The position numbers and the translations under genes were made by a program. Shown here piece after piece: positions 26,329 through 34,059 of a stretch of 47,931 nucleotides of DNA (positions are counted from its first letter, which is position 1; each line of letters starts with the position of its first letter). Under the pieces are notes generated by a model, which had not been told where the DNA came from, did no database searches, and saw only the letters and a program-made list of their open reading frames with translations. This stretch comes from Pseudomonas sp. MF4836 (GTDB lineage Bacteria; Pseudomonadota; Gammaproteobacteria; Pseudomonadales; Pseudomonadaceae): NCBI RefSeq assembly GCF_002018875.1, contig NZ_MVOL01000027.1, positions 1-47,931 on the forward strand. The letters run 5' to 3'.

Positions 26329-27357
26329 ATGCACCGCTATGCTCAGCTACTGCACCATTGGCTTCGGAGTCTGCTGCTTTTGTCTTTGCTCACTGCTACA
26401 AGCGCCCAGGCGGCGGAAAAAATCGACCTGATCATCGACACCGATCCAGGGGCCGACGATGTGGTCGCCTTGCTATTCGCCCTGGCCTCACCCGAGGAGT
26501 TGCAGGTGCGTGCGCTGACCACGGTCGCCGGCAACGTGCGCCTGGACAAGACGTCGCGCAATGCTCGCCTGGCCCGTGAGTGGGCAGGGCGTGAAGAGGT
26601 TCCGGTCTACGCGGGGGCCCCGGGGCCATTGCTGCGGACGCCGATCTATGCCGAAAACATTCATGGCAAGGAAGGTATTTCCGGGGTCACTGTACATGAG
26701 CCCAAGGCGGCGCTGGCAAAAGGCAATGCGGTCAATTACCTGATCGATACCCTGCGTGCGGCCAAGCCTCACAGCATCACCATCGCCATGCTCGGCCCGC
26801 AGACCAACCTCGCGCTGGCCCTGATCCAGGCGCCGGATATCACCCAGGGCATCAAGGAGGTGGTGGTCATGGGCGGCGCGCACTTCAATGGCGGCAATAT
26901 CACCCCAGTGGCGGAGTTCAACCTGTTTGCCGATCCACAGGCCGCCGAGGTGGTGCTCAAGAGTGGGGTGAAGCTGACGTACCTGCCGCTGGACGTCACC
27001 CATAAAGTGCTGACCAGCGAGGCGCGCCTGCGGAAGATCGCGGCCTTGAACAACCAGGCGAGCAAGATCGTGGGCGATATTCTCAACGAGTACGTCAAGG
27101 GCGATATGGAGCATTACGGCATTCCGGGCGGTCCGGTGCACGATGCCACGGTGATCGCCTACCTGCTCAAGCCCGAATTGTTCAGCGGGCGTCAGGCCAA
27201 TATGGTGATCGACAGTCGTGAGGGTCCGACCTTCGGCCAGACCATTGTCGATTGGTACGACGGTTTGAAGCAGCCGAAGAACGTGTTCTGGGTTGAAAAC
27301 GGCGACGCCCAGGGCTTCTTCGATCTGCTGACTGAGCGCCTGGCTCGGCTGAAATAA
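26329..27357 (+). CDS. Exported nucleoside hydrolase
   Basis: 342-aa inosine-uridine-preferring nucleoside hydrolase. A signal peptide (about 1-29, with HWLRSLLLLSLLTATSAQA) precedes IDLIIDTDPGADDVVALLFAL, whose Asp cluster binds the catalytic Ca ion. Later family blocks are TIAMLGPQTNLALAL, VVMGGAHFNGGNITPVAEFN and GPVHDATVIAYLL. The export signal places it in the periplasm, where it would free ribose from ribonucleosides for RbsB. It is the last gene of the rbs operon, starting 41 bases after rbsD with AAGGAG before the ATG. Residue positions are normal for the family; nothing is truncated. Confidence 0.93.
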   Translation: MHRYAQLLHHWLRSLLLLSLLTATSAQAAEKIDLIIDTDPGADDVVALLFALASPEELQVRALTTVAGNVRLDKTSRNARLAREWAGREEVPVYAGAPGPLLRTPIYAENIHGKEGISGVTVHEPKAALAKGNAVNYLIDTLRAAKPHSITIAMLGPQTNLALALIQAPDITQGIKEVVVMGGAHFNGGNITPVAEFNLFADPQAAEVVLKSGVKLTYLPLDVTHKVLTSEARLRKIAALNNQASKIVGDILNEYVKGDMEHYGIPGGPVHDATVIAYLLKPELFSGRQANMVIDSREGPTFGQTIVDWYDGLKQPKNVFWVENGDAQGFFDLLTERLARLK

Positions 27358-27392
27358 ATCTGCGTGCTAGAGCGCGGTCAGCCTGAGGGCTG

Positions 27393-27605
27393 TCACTCGC
27401 GCTCCGGATCCGGGGCGCCTGGGTGGTCGGCAGGGTACTTTTCGAAGACTTGTCGGATAAACGCCTGGGCAGCCTGGGTTCCGAACTCCTTGACCAGCAG
27501 GTCGATACCGATGATTGCCAGTTCCTCCGGGCTGCCGGGGCTGTAGGAGCAATGGCCTTGTGGCCACTTGGCTTTGATGTCGGCGTCGATACTTACGATG
27601 GCCAT
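27393..27605 (-). CDS. Conserved hypothetical small protein
   Basis: 70 aa with no signal peptide; Pro- and Glu-rich tail. MAIVSIDADIKAKWPQG ... LAIIGIDLLVKEFGTQAAQAFIRQVF suggests a compact helical protein. Start ATG 27605. Convergent with the rbs operon; a GC-rich inverted repeat (27371-27405) spans its 3' end. I do not recognise the family. Confidence 0.65.
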   Translation of the reverse strand: MAIVSIDADIKAKWPQGHCSYSPGSPEELAIIGIDLLVKEFGTQAAQAFIRQVFEKYPADHPGAPDPERE

Positions 27606-27770
27606 GAAAATCTCACGATGTCTGTAGTTGAGGCGGGGCCTGAAAGGCACTGGTGCGGTATTGGCGGTGCGGCAAAGTTAAACATCTTGCCAGATTTTTA
27701 GCACTGCTACTTAGGCATGAGGGGAGGGCTATGCGACACTTGGGTTTTGTCTGTTTTCAAGGAAGCTCGC

Positions 27771-28076
27771 GTGCAGATCGATTTGAATAACCCTGACGCC
27801 TTGACCCTTGAGGCGGTTCGGCAGTTGCTGGCGTCGGCCAGTGACAACGTTCATACCCAATTGCGGGTTACCAAAGGCGGTATTGCCTACCTTTCCTCGG
27901 GAGTGGTGGGAGGCGTTGATATCGATGACCTGCTGTTCCGGCTCGAAACTTGGGCCGCCGGCTCTGGTTATGTAGGTCTGGTGGCGGCCAGCGATGAAGT
28001 CTGGGTCATGCAGATATTCAACGCGTTGAAACAGAACTGGCCCAAGCCGCCGTTCGACTACATCGACATTTATTGA
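27771..28076 (+). CDS. Conserved hypothetical protein
   Basis: 101-aa soluble protein, GTG start with AAGGAAG upstream. VQIDLNNPDALTLEAVRQLL begins a helix-rich fold; the C-terminal NALKQNWPKPPFDYIDIY is distinctive. No catalytic motif is recognised. Codon use looks native. Confidence 0.7.
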   Translation: MQIDLNNPDALTLEAVRQLLASASDNVHTQLRVTKGGIAYLSSGVVGGVDIDDLLFRLETWAAGSGYVGLVAASDEVWVMQIFNALKQNWPKPPFDYIDIY

Positions 28077-28227
28077 ACGCTGTTCATATTCAGTGACGAT
28101 TGTGTGCTCAGGCTTGAGTCGCGTCTGAGGCAGACTTGTCCGCCACAGGGCAAATGGCCATTTTTTTGAAACCAAACGTCCCTGCCGCTGTCGCACGATC
28201 TCTGCTTATTTTTGAAAAGGAGGCTTC

Positions 28228-28539
28228 ATGCCTTGGAAGCTTGCATCATTCGCCACCCTGCTGGCCGCGATCACCCTGGCTGGGTGCAGCACCTCGGGAG
28301 CGGAAAAGGACCCAGTGGTTGCCGATTCCGGTAACAGTCGTTGTGAGTCGAAAGCCGCCGAGTTCGCTATTGGCAAGAAGGCTTCCCCTGAACTGCTGGA
28401 GCAGGCCCGTACCCGTGCCGGGGCGCAGAATGCACGAATTCTCAAGCCGAATGACATGATCACCCTGGAATACCGTTCTGACCGCTTGAACCTCAATACC
28501 GATGCCAACCTGGTGATTACCCGGGTCAATTGCGGCTGA
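28228..28539 (+). CDS. I78 family peptidase inhibitor lipoprotein
   Basis: 103 aa. Lipoprotein signal MPWKLASFATLLAAITLAGC (lipobox LAGC), then an inhibitor I78 domain: the Cys in NSRCESKAAEFAIGKKAS and the last Cys in TRVNCG form the usual disulfide, and ITLEYRSDRLNLNTD is the reactive core. Family members such as AFUEI inhibit subtilisin-like and chymotrypsin-like proteases. Envelope-located. AAGGAG precedes the ATG. Confidence 0.85.
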   Translation: MPWKLASFATLLAAITLAGCSTSGAEKDPVVADSGNSRCESKAAEFAIGKKASPELLEQARTRAGAQNARILKPNDMITLEYRSDRLNLNTDANLVITRVNCG

Positions 28540-28566
28540 TTGCTTCAAGACATTGTCAGCGCACAT

Positions 28567-28598
28567 AAAAAACCCCGTCACATGGACGGGGTTTTTTT
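28567..28598. terminator. Bidirectional terminator between I78 and cold-shock genes
   Basis: Stem AAAAACCCCGTC / GACGGGGTTTTT with loop ACATG; A- and T-runs serve both strands. Confidence 0.93.
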
Positions 28599-28612
28599 AG
28601 CTCGCGTAGATT

Positions 28613-28825
28613 TTACTCTGGGCGAACTTGTGCAGCTTGCATACCCTTTTGGCCTTTCTCAGCCACGAAGGAAACGGTTTGGCCTTCTTTCAGGCTTTTG
28701 AAACCGTCGCTTTCAATAGCTTTGAAGTGTACGAACAGGTCGTCACCGCCACCTTGAGGAGTGATGAAGCCGAAGCCTTTTTCATCGTTGAACCATTTTA
28801 CGGTGCCGGTTTGGCGATTAGACAT
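28613..28825 (-). CDS. Cold-shock-domain protein (CspA family)
   Basis: 70-aa single OB-fold RNA chaperone. RNP1 KGFGFITP and RNP2 DLFVHF are intact, and TGTVKWFNDEKGFG is the usual start. ATG 28825 has GGAGATACACC upstream. CspA-family paralogues are many in Pseudomonas, so no further name is given. A TATGAT box at 28900-28895 would give a leader of about 60 bases. Confidence 0.95.
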   Translation of the reverse strand: MSNRQTGTVKWFNDEKGFGFITPQGGGDDLFVHFKAIESDGFKSLKEGQTVSFVAEKGQKGMQAAQVRPE

Positions 28826-28900
28826 GGTGTATCTCCAAGAAACATATATTTTCAGTAGTGCTGTGCTGCTCAGGCCAACTGGGCACACCGGGCTATCATA

Positions 28901-28915
28901 GTCGAAATGTTCGAC
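28901..28915 (-). promoter_or_regulatory. Palindrome next to the cold-shock gene -10 box
   Basis: Perfect GTCGAA-ATG-TTCGAC inverted repeat directly abutting a TATGAT -10 box (28900-28895 on the minus strand), where a -35/-10 spacer operator would lie. No good -35 is seen. Confidence 0.4.
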
Positions 28916-29062
28916 TTGGGAGCCCCCCGGCGGTGCTGTTTACCTGGTAGTTGCATGCTTTTTGTTGCTCTGATCGGCTGAAACCCCCGGTTTAAGGGGC
29001 TTTGGCAGAAAATAATCGGTTATAAAAAAAGCCGTAAAAGCTGCGTAAATTGTGAAAAAAGC

Positions 29063-29096
29063 CACTTTTTCAGCCTGCTTTAGCCCTGAAAAAGTG
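29063..29096. repeat. 11-bp-arm inverted repeat
   Basis: CACTTTTTCAG (29063-29073) and CTGAAAAAGTG (29086-29096) with a 12-base loop, in the gap after the 29119-29418 gene. It may serve as a weak terminator for that gene. Confidence 0.5.
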
Positions 29097-29118
29097 TCCC
29101 TTCACCGATAGCTTCGAG

Positions 29119-29418
29119 CTATTTCACTACCCGGCAAGCTGCGATTGCATCCAGCGCCTTGGTTCTGAGTTCTGCGCTGGGCGGGTTCTGCTTGCTCATC
29201 AGTTCTTTGATTTGCTCGCCGGTGAATTTTTCGTTCAGTTTGTCCGCGCCGCACGCGCAGTGCTTCTCAGCGGTCTTGGCATCGACGCTCTGGCTGGCAG
29301 CGGCGGTGCAATCCTTCATATAGTCGGCGCGCAGACCGGTGGGCCAGGCAGCTTGGGCGCTAAGAGGCAAAAGCAGGGCAAAGGGGGCGGCTAGGGCGAG
29401 TAATTTAGTGAGGCGCAT
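29119..29418 (-). CDS. Periplasmic conserved hypothetical protein
   Basis: 99 aa. Signal peptide MRLTKLLALAAPFALLLPLS-AQA. The mature part has four Cys (MKDCTAAAS, KHCACGAD and AACRVVK), which could form two disulfides or bind a ligand, in a short helical fold. CAGGAG precedes ATG 29418. Not recognised further. Confidence 0.75.
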   Translation of the reverse strand: MRLTKLLALAAPFALLLPLSAQAAWPTGLRADYMKDCTAAASQSVDAKTAEKHCACGADKLNEKFTGEQIKELMSKQNPPSAELRTKALDAIAACRVVK

Positions 29419-29753
29419 GAGTCGGGCTCTCCTGAGGTCGATAGCAAGAATGGCGATTCTCCGATTATTTGAGGCCGCCGGTACACATCAAGTTCACTTT
29501 CTTGCACAAAAGCCTATTAACCAGGTGGCCGCAGCGCGATGACCGTTCATCTGTGCTAGCATGCCCGGCTTGGGTATTTGCCGGCTTTGGACGAATTCAA
29601 TTGTCCTTGCCCTTTATGCCCCAATCTTTTGATTTGAATCCCAGTCACTCTGGTTCGATTTTCCGGTTGGCCGCCAAGGCCCCTGCCACTGTGCGGCAGG
29701 CGTTGTCAGACAACGGCCTGGATTGAACCGCGTACTGGCTCATCCCAACCCAC
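29419..29753 (+). promoter_or_regulatory. thrS upstream region
   Basis: 335 bases without a convincing gene. It should hold the thrS promoter (possible -10 TAGCAT near 29557). Two hairpins lie in its second half: CCTGCC / GGCAGG (about 29681-29700) and GTTGTC / GACAAC (about 29702-29715). A 36-codon ORF at 29616-29726 lacks a ribosome site. Confidence 0.4.
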
Positions 29754-29774
29754 GTGACCTTTGGTAGGGGTCAC
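29754..29774 (+). promoter_or_regulatory. tRNA-Thr anticodon-like hairpin in the thrS leader
   Basis: Seven-pair stem (G29754-C29774 inward, last pair T-G) closes a seven-base loop TTGGTAG in which GGT occupies the anticodon position after a T at position 33. This matches the anticodon arm of tRNA-Thr(GGT). It ends 5 bases before the ribosome site AGGAGAGG. In E. coli ThrRS binds such a mimic in its own mRNA and represses translation. Confidence 0.65.
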
Positions 29775-29793
29775 CACTAGGAGAGGAGGCGCC

Positions 29794-31716
29794 ATGCCCA
29801 CCATTACTCTTCCCGACGGCAGTCAACGTTCATTCGATCATCCGGTTTCCGTAGCCGAGGTCGCCGCATCCATTGGTGCAGGCTTGGCCAAGGCCACCGT
29901 GGCCGGCAAGGTCAATGGCAAGCTGGTCGACGCCTGCGATTTGATCGACGGCGACGCGACCCTGCAAATCATCACGCCAAAGGATGAAGAGGGGCTGGAG
30001 ATCATTCGCCACTCTTGCGCCCACTTGGTCGGCCATGCGGTCAAGCAGTTGTATCCGACTGCGAAGATGGTTATCGGCCCGGTCATTGATGAAGGCTTCT
30101 ATTACGATATCGCCTATGAGCGTCCTTTCACTCCGGACGACCTGGTGGCGATCGAACAGCGCATGCTGCAGCTGATCGAAAAAGATTACGACGTGATCAA
30201 GAAAGTCACTCCGCGCGCCGAAGTGATCGATGTGTTCAAGGCCCGTGGCGAAGACTACAAGTTGCGCCTGGTCGAAGACATGCCGAATGAACAGGCCATG
30301 GGCCTGTACTACCACGAAGAATATGTCGACATGTGCCGCGGTCCACACGTGCCGAACACACGCTTCCTGAAGTCTTTCAAGCTGACCAAGCTGTCCGGCG
30401 CCTACTGGCGTGGCGATGCCAAGAACGAGCAATTACAGCGCGTTTACGGCACCGCCTGGGCCGACAAGAAGCAACTGGCGGCTTACATCCAGCGAATCGA
30501 AGAGGCTGAAAAGCGCGACCATCGCAAGATCGGCAAGCGTCTCGGTCTGTTCCATACCCAGGAAGAAGCACCGGGCATGGTGTTCTGGCACCCTAACGGC
30601 TGGACCCTGTACCAAGTGCTCGAGCAGTACATGCGCAAGGTTCAGCGCGATAACGGCTACCTGGAGATCAAGACACCTCAGGTCGTGGATCGCAGCCTGT
30701 GGGAGAAATCCGGGCACTGGGCCAACTACGCTGAAAACATGTTCACTACTCAGTCGGAAAGCCGCGACTACGCGATCAAGCCGATGAACTGCCCGTGCCA
30801 CGTGCAGGTGTTCAACCAGGGCCTGAAAAGCTACCGCGAGCTGCCGCTGCGCCTGGCCGAGTTCGGTGCTTGCCACCGTAATGAACCGTCAGGTGCGTTG
30901 CACGGCATCATGCGCGTGCGCGCATTCACTCAGGACGATGCGCACATCTTCTGTACTGAAGAGCAAATGCAGGCTGAATCCGCTGCATTCATCAAGCTGA
31001 CCATGGATGTCTATGCCGACTTCGGCTTTAAAGACATCGAAATGAAGCTTTCCACTCGCCCTGAAAAGCGCGTGGGTTCCGATGAGTTGTGGGATCGGGC
31101 CGAATCGGCCTTGGCTGCGGCGCTTGATAGCGCGGGCCTGCCTTACGACTTGCAGCCGGGCGAAGGCGCGTTCTACGGTCCGAAAATTGAGTTCTCGCTG
31201 AAAGATTGCCTTGGCCGTGTCTGGCAGTGTGGTACCTTGCAGCTCGATTTCAACCTGCCGATCCGTCTGGGTGCCGAATACGTCTCCGAAGACAACAGCC
31301 GTAAACATCCGGTCATGTTGCACCGGGCGATTCTTGGTTCGTTCGAGCGCTTCGTCGGAATTCTGATCGAGCACTACGAGGGGGCTTTCCCTGCGTGGCT
31401 GGCTCCGACTCAGGCAGTGATCATGAATATCACTGATAAACAGGCAGATTTTGCCCTTGAAGTCGAAAAAACTCTCAATCAAAGCGGATTTCGTGCCAAG
31501 TCCGACTTGAGAAATGAAAAGATCGGCTTTAAAATCCGCGAGCATACTTTGCTCAAGGTTCCTTATCTCTTGGTTATCGGAGATCGGGAAGTCGAGATGC
31601 AGACTGTCGCTGTGCGTACCCGTGAAGGTGCTGACCTGGGCTCGATGCCCATCGCCCAGTTTTCGGAGTTCCTCGCACAAGCGGTTTCCCGGCGTGGTCG
31701 CCCAGATTCGGAGTAA
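29794..31716 (+). CDS. thrS: Threonyl-tRNA synthetase
   Basis: 640-aa class II synthetase. N-terminal TGS domain (about 1-60), editing domain with the HSCAHLVGHAVKQL motif (HxxxH), catalytic core with the Zn ligand Cys in MNCPCH and the class II motifs, and the anticodon-binding C-terminal domain. Charges tRNA-Thr in the cytoplasm. ATG 29794 follows GAGAGGAGG; the leader just before it carries a tRNA-Thr-like hairpin. infC follows directly, as in most gammaproteobacteria. Confidence 0.98.
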   Translation: MPTITLPDGSQRSFDHPVSVAEVAASIGAGLAKATVAGKVNGKLVDACDLIDGDATLQIITPKDEEGLEIIRHSCAHLVGHAVKQLYPTAKMVIGPVIDEGFYYDIAYERPFTPDDLVAIEQRMLQLIEKDYDVIKKVTPRAEVIDVFKARGEDYKLRLVEDMPNEQAMGLYYHEEYVDMCRGPHVPNTRFLKSFKLTKLSGAYWRGDAKNEQLQRVYGTAWADKKQLAAYIQRIEEAEKRDHRKIGKRLGLFHTQEEAPGMVFWHPNGWTLYQVLEQYMRKVQRDNGYLEIKTPQVVDRSLWEKSGHWANYAENMFTTQSESRDYAIKPMNCPCHVQVFNQGLKSYRELPLRLAEFGACHRNEPSGALHGIMRVRAFTQDDAHIFCTEEQMQAESAAFIKLTMDVYADFGFKDIEMKLSTRPEKRVGSDELWDRAESALAAALDSAGLPYDLQPGEGAFYGPKIEFSLKDCLGRVWQCGTLQLDFNLPIRLGAEYVSEDNSRKHPVMLHRAILGSFERFVGILIEHYEGAFPAWLAPTQAVIMNITDKQADFALEVEKTLNQSGFRAKSDLRNEKIGFKIREHTLLKVPYLLVIGDREVEMQTVAVRTREGADLGSMPIAQFSEFLAQAVSRRGRPDSE

Positions 31717-32267
31717 TTACTATTAAGCGTGAAATGAGACAAGATAAACGAGCTGCACCGAAAGCCCCGATCAACGAGAATATCTCGGCACGCGAGGTTC
31801 GGTTAATTGGGGCTGAAGGTGAACAGCTTGGGATTGTGTCAATTGAAGACGCGCTTCTTAAGGCTGAAGAGGCCAAGCTGGATCTGGTGGAGATTTCCGC
31901 CGATGCAGTGCCCCCTGTTTGCAAACTGATGGACTACGGCAAATCGATCTTCGAAAAGAAGAAACAGGTTGCCGCAGCGAAGAAAAACCAGAAGCAGATT
32001 CAAGTAAAAGAAATCAAGTTTCGTCCAGGGACGGAGGAAGGGGATTACCAGGTAAAACTGCGCAACCTGGTACGTTTCCTGAGTGATGGGGACAGGGCCA
32101 AGGTATCCTTGCGATTCCGCGGCCGTGAGATGGCCCACCAGGAGCTGGGGATGGAACTCCTCAAGCGGGTTGAAGCTGACCTGCTCGAGTACGGTTCGGT
32201 CGAACAGCATCCTAAGATGGAAGGACGCCAGCTGATCATGGTCATCGCCCCGAAAAAGAAGAAGTAA
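31716..32267 (+). CDS. infC: Translation initiation factor IF-3 (non-canonical start)
   Basis: IF-3 prevents 30S-50S joining and proofreads start codons. There is no ATG before residue 7: the frame reads ATT-ACT-ATT-AAG-CGT-GAA-ATG. ATT 31716 (overlapping the thrS stop by one base) gives the commonly annotated 183 aa. ATT 31722 has the better spacing (8 bases) from GGAG at 31710-31713. ATG 31734 gives 177 aa. An ATT start is the hallmark of IF-3 self-regulation. Both domains and the KKKK end are intact. Confidence 0.95.
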   Translation: MTIKREMRQDKRAAPKAPINENISAREVRLIGAEGEQLGIVSIEDALLKAEEAKLDLVEISADAVPPVCKLMDYGKSIFEKKKQVAAAKKNQKQIQVKEIKFRPGTEEGDYQVKLRNLVRFLSDGDRAKVSLRFRGREMAHQELGMELLKRVEADLLEYGSVEQHPKMEGRQLIMVIAPKKKK

Positions 32268-32327
32268 TCAATAGGGCACGGCAGGCCTTCTGATTATGTT
32301 TATCAACTGAATGCGGAGTATCCGAAC

Positions 32328-32522
32328 ATGCCAAAGATGAAAACTAAAAGTGGTGCTGCTAAGCGGTTTCTGAAAACTGCTAACGGTATCAAGCACAAGC
32401 ACGCTTTCAAGAGCCACATCCTGACTAAAATGTCGACCAAGCGTAAGCGTCAACTGCGCGGTAGCAGCTTGCTGCATCCGTCCGACGTGGCAAAAGTCGA
32501 GCGCATGCTGCGCCTTCGTTAA
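32328..32522 (+). CDS. rpmI: 50S ribosomal protein L35
   Basis: 64-aa basic ribosomal protein; MPKMKTKSGAAKRFLKT start and KRQLRGSSLLHPSDVAKVE end are canonical. It lies between infC and rplT with its own ribosome site. In E. coli, L20 represses this operon through the infC-rpmI leader; the 60-base gap here may carry the same control. Confidence 0.98.
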   Translation: MPKMKTKSGAAKRFLKTANGIKHKHAFKSHILTKMSTKRKRQLRGSSLLHPSDVAKVERMLRLR

Positions 32523-32550
32523 TTTTAGTCAAGAATAGAGGAAGTAACTC

Positions 32551-32907
32551 ATGGCTCGTGTAAAGCGTGGCGTCATTGCCCGTAAGCGTCACAAAAAAAT
32601 TCTGAAACTTGCTAAAGGCTACTACGGTGCACGTTCGCGCGTATTCCGTGTTGCCAAGCAAGCGGTAATCAAGGCAGGCCAATACGCCTACCGTGACCGT
32701 CGTCAGAAAAAACGTCAGTTCCGCGCTCTGTGGATCGCTCGTATCAACGCTGGTGCACGTGTTAACGGTCTGTCCTACAGCCGTTTCATCGCTGGCCTGA
32801 AAAAAGCGTCCATCGAGATCGACCGTAAGGTTCTGGCTGATCTGGCAGTGAACGAAAAAGCGGCGTTTGCTGCGATTGTCGAGAAAGCTAAAGCCACCTT
32901 GGCTTAA
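32551..32907 (+). CDS. rplT: 50S ribosomal protein L20
   Basis: 118-aa 50S assembly protein with a basic N-terminal tail ([20 protein letters not shown]) and the canonical [18 protein letters not shown] block. AGAGGAAG precedes the ATG. Followed by a 55-base gap and a strong hairpin. Confidence 0.98.
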
Positions 32908-32962
32908 GTACCCCCGACAGTTACCTGGGCTCACCTCTGTGGGCTAGGGTGTTAAACGTCAT

Positions 32963-32999
32963 AAATAGGGGAAGAGCCTTCAAGCTCTTCCCCTATTTT
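32963..32999 (+). terminator. Terminator or attenuator before pheS
   Basis: 15-bp perfect stem (A32963-T32998 down to C32977-G32984) with a 6-base loop, ending in TTTTG. It ends 18 bases before the pheS ATG, leaving no room for a promoter in between, so pheST transcripts must pass through it. Confidence 0.85.
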
Positions 33000-33016
33000 G
33001 TATCTGGAGTCTGTAC

Positions 33017-34033
33017 ATGGAAAACCTGGATGCGCTGGTCTCTCAAGCACTAGAGGCTGTGCAAAGCGCTGAAGATATCAATGCCCTGGAGCAAATCCGG
33101 GTTCACTACCTTGGCAAGAAGGGCGAGTTGACTCAGGTGATGAAGACCCTGGGGAATTTGCCGGCAGAAGAGCGTCCGCAAGTCGGCGCCCTGATCAACG
33201 TTGCCAAGGAGCGTGTCACAGAGGTTCTCAATGCGCGCAAGGCGTTGTTCGAGGAGGCCGATCTTGCGGCCAAACTCGCCGCCGAATCCATTGACGTGAC
33301 CCTGCCTGGCCGCGGCCAGACCTCTGGTGGTCTGCATCCGGTTACCCGGACTCTGGAACGTATCGAACAGTTCTTCACCCATATCGGCTACGGCATTGCC
33401 GAAGGCCCTGAGGTCGAAGACGACTATCACAACTTTGAGGCGCTCAACATCCCAGGCCATCACCCGGCCCGGTCGATGCATGACACCTTCTATTTCAACG
33501 CGAACATGCTGTTGCGCACCCATACCTCGCCGGTACAGGTCCGCACCATGGAGTCTACCAAGCCGCCAATTCGCATCGTCTGCCCGGGCCGTGTGTATCG
33601 CAGCGACTCCGATATCACCCATTCGCCGATGTTCCATCAGGTCGAAGGCCTGCTGGTCGATCGCGATATCAACTTTGCCGATCTGAAAGGCACCATCGAA
33701 GAGTTCCTGCGGGTGTTCTTCGAAAAAGAGCTTGCGGTACGTTTCCGTCCTTCCTACTTCCCGTTCACCGAACCTTCCGCCGAAGTCGATATGGAGTGCG
33801 TGATGTGTAGCGGTAAAGGCTGCCGCGTCTGCAAGCAGACTGGCTGGCTGGAAGTGATGGGTTGCGGCATGGTGCACCCGAACGTGCTGCGCATGTCCGG
33901 GATTGACCCGGAAGAGTTCTCGGGTTTTGCCTTCGGCATGGGCGTTGAGCGTCTGGCCATGCTGCGTTACGGCGTGAACGACTTGCGTCTGTTCTTCGAC
34001 AACGACTTGCGGTTCCTCGCGCAATTTCGCTAG
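33017..34033 (+). CDS. pheS: Phenylalanyl-tRNA synthetase alpha subunit
   Basis: 338-aa catalytic subunit of the (alpha-beta)2 PheRS. N-terminal coiled coil (about 1-90), then the class II core with motif 2 (VCPGRVYRSDSDITHSPMFHQ) and motif 3 (GFAFGMGVERLAML). Start ATG 33017 with CTGGAG upstream. pheT follows after 26 bases. Confidence 0.98.
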   Translation: MENLDALVSQALEAVQSAEDINALEQIRVHYLGKKGELTQVMKTLGNLPAEERPQVGALINVAKERVTEVLNARKALFEEADLAAKLAAESIDVTLPGRGQTSGGLHPVTRTLERIEQFFTHIGYGIAEGPEVEDDYHNFEALNIPGHHPARSMHDTFYFNANMLLRTHTSPVQVRTMESTKPPIRIVCPGRVYRSDSDITHSPMFHQVEGLLVDRDINFADLKGTIEEFLRVFFEKELAVRFRPSYFPFTEPSAEVDMECVMCSGKGCRVCKQTGWLEVMGCGMVHPNVLRMSGIDPEEFSGFAFGMGVERLAMLRYGVNDLRLFFDNDLRFLAQFR

Positions 34034-34059
34034 TCGTAACGGATCTTTAGGAGAGCAGG

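Noticed and set aside
29616..29726. 36-codon ORF before thrS as a leader peptide
   Set aside because: No ribosome site and no Thr-rich codon run; the tRNA-like hairpin explains control better.
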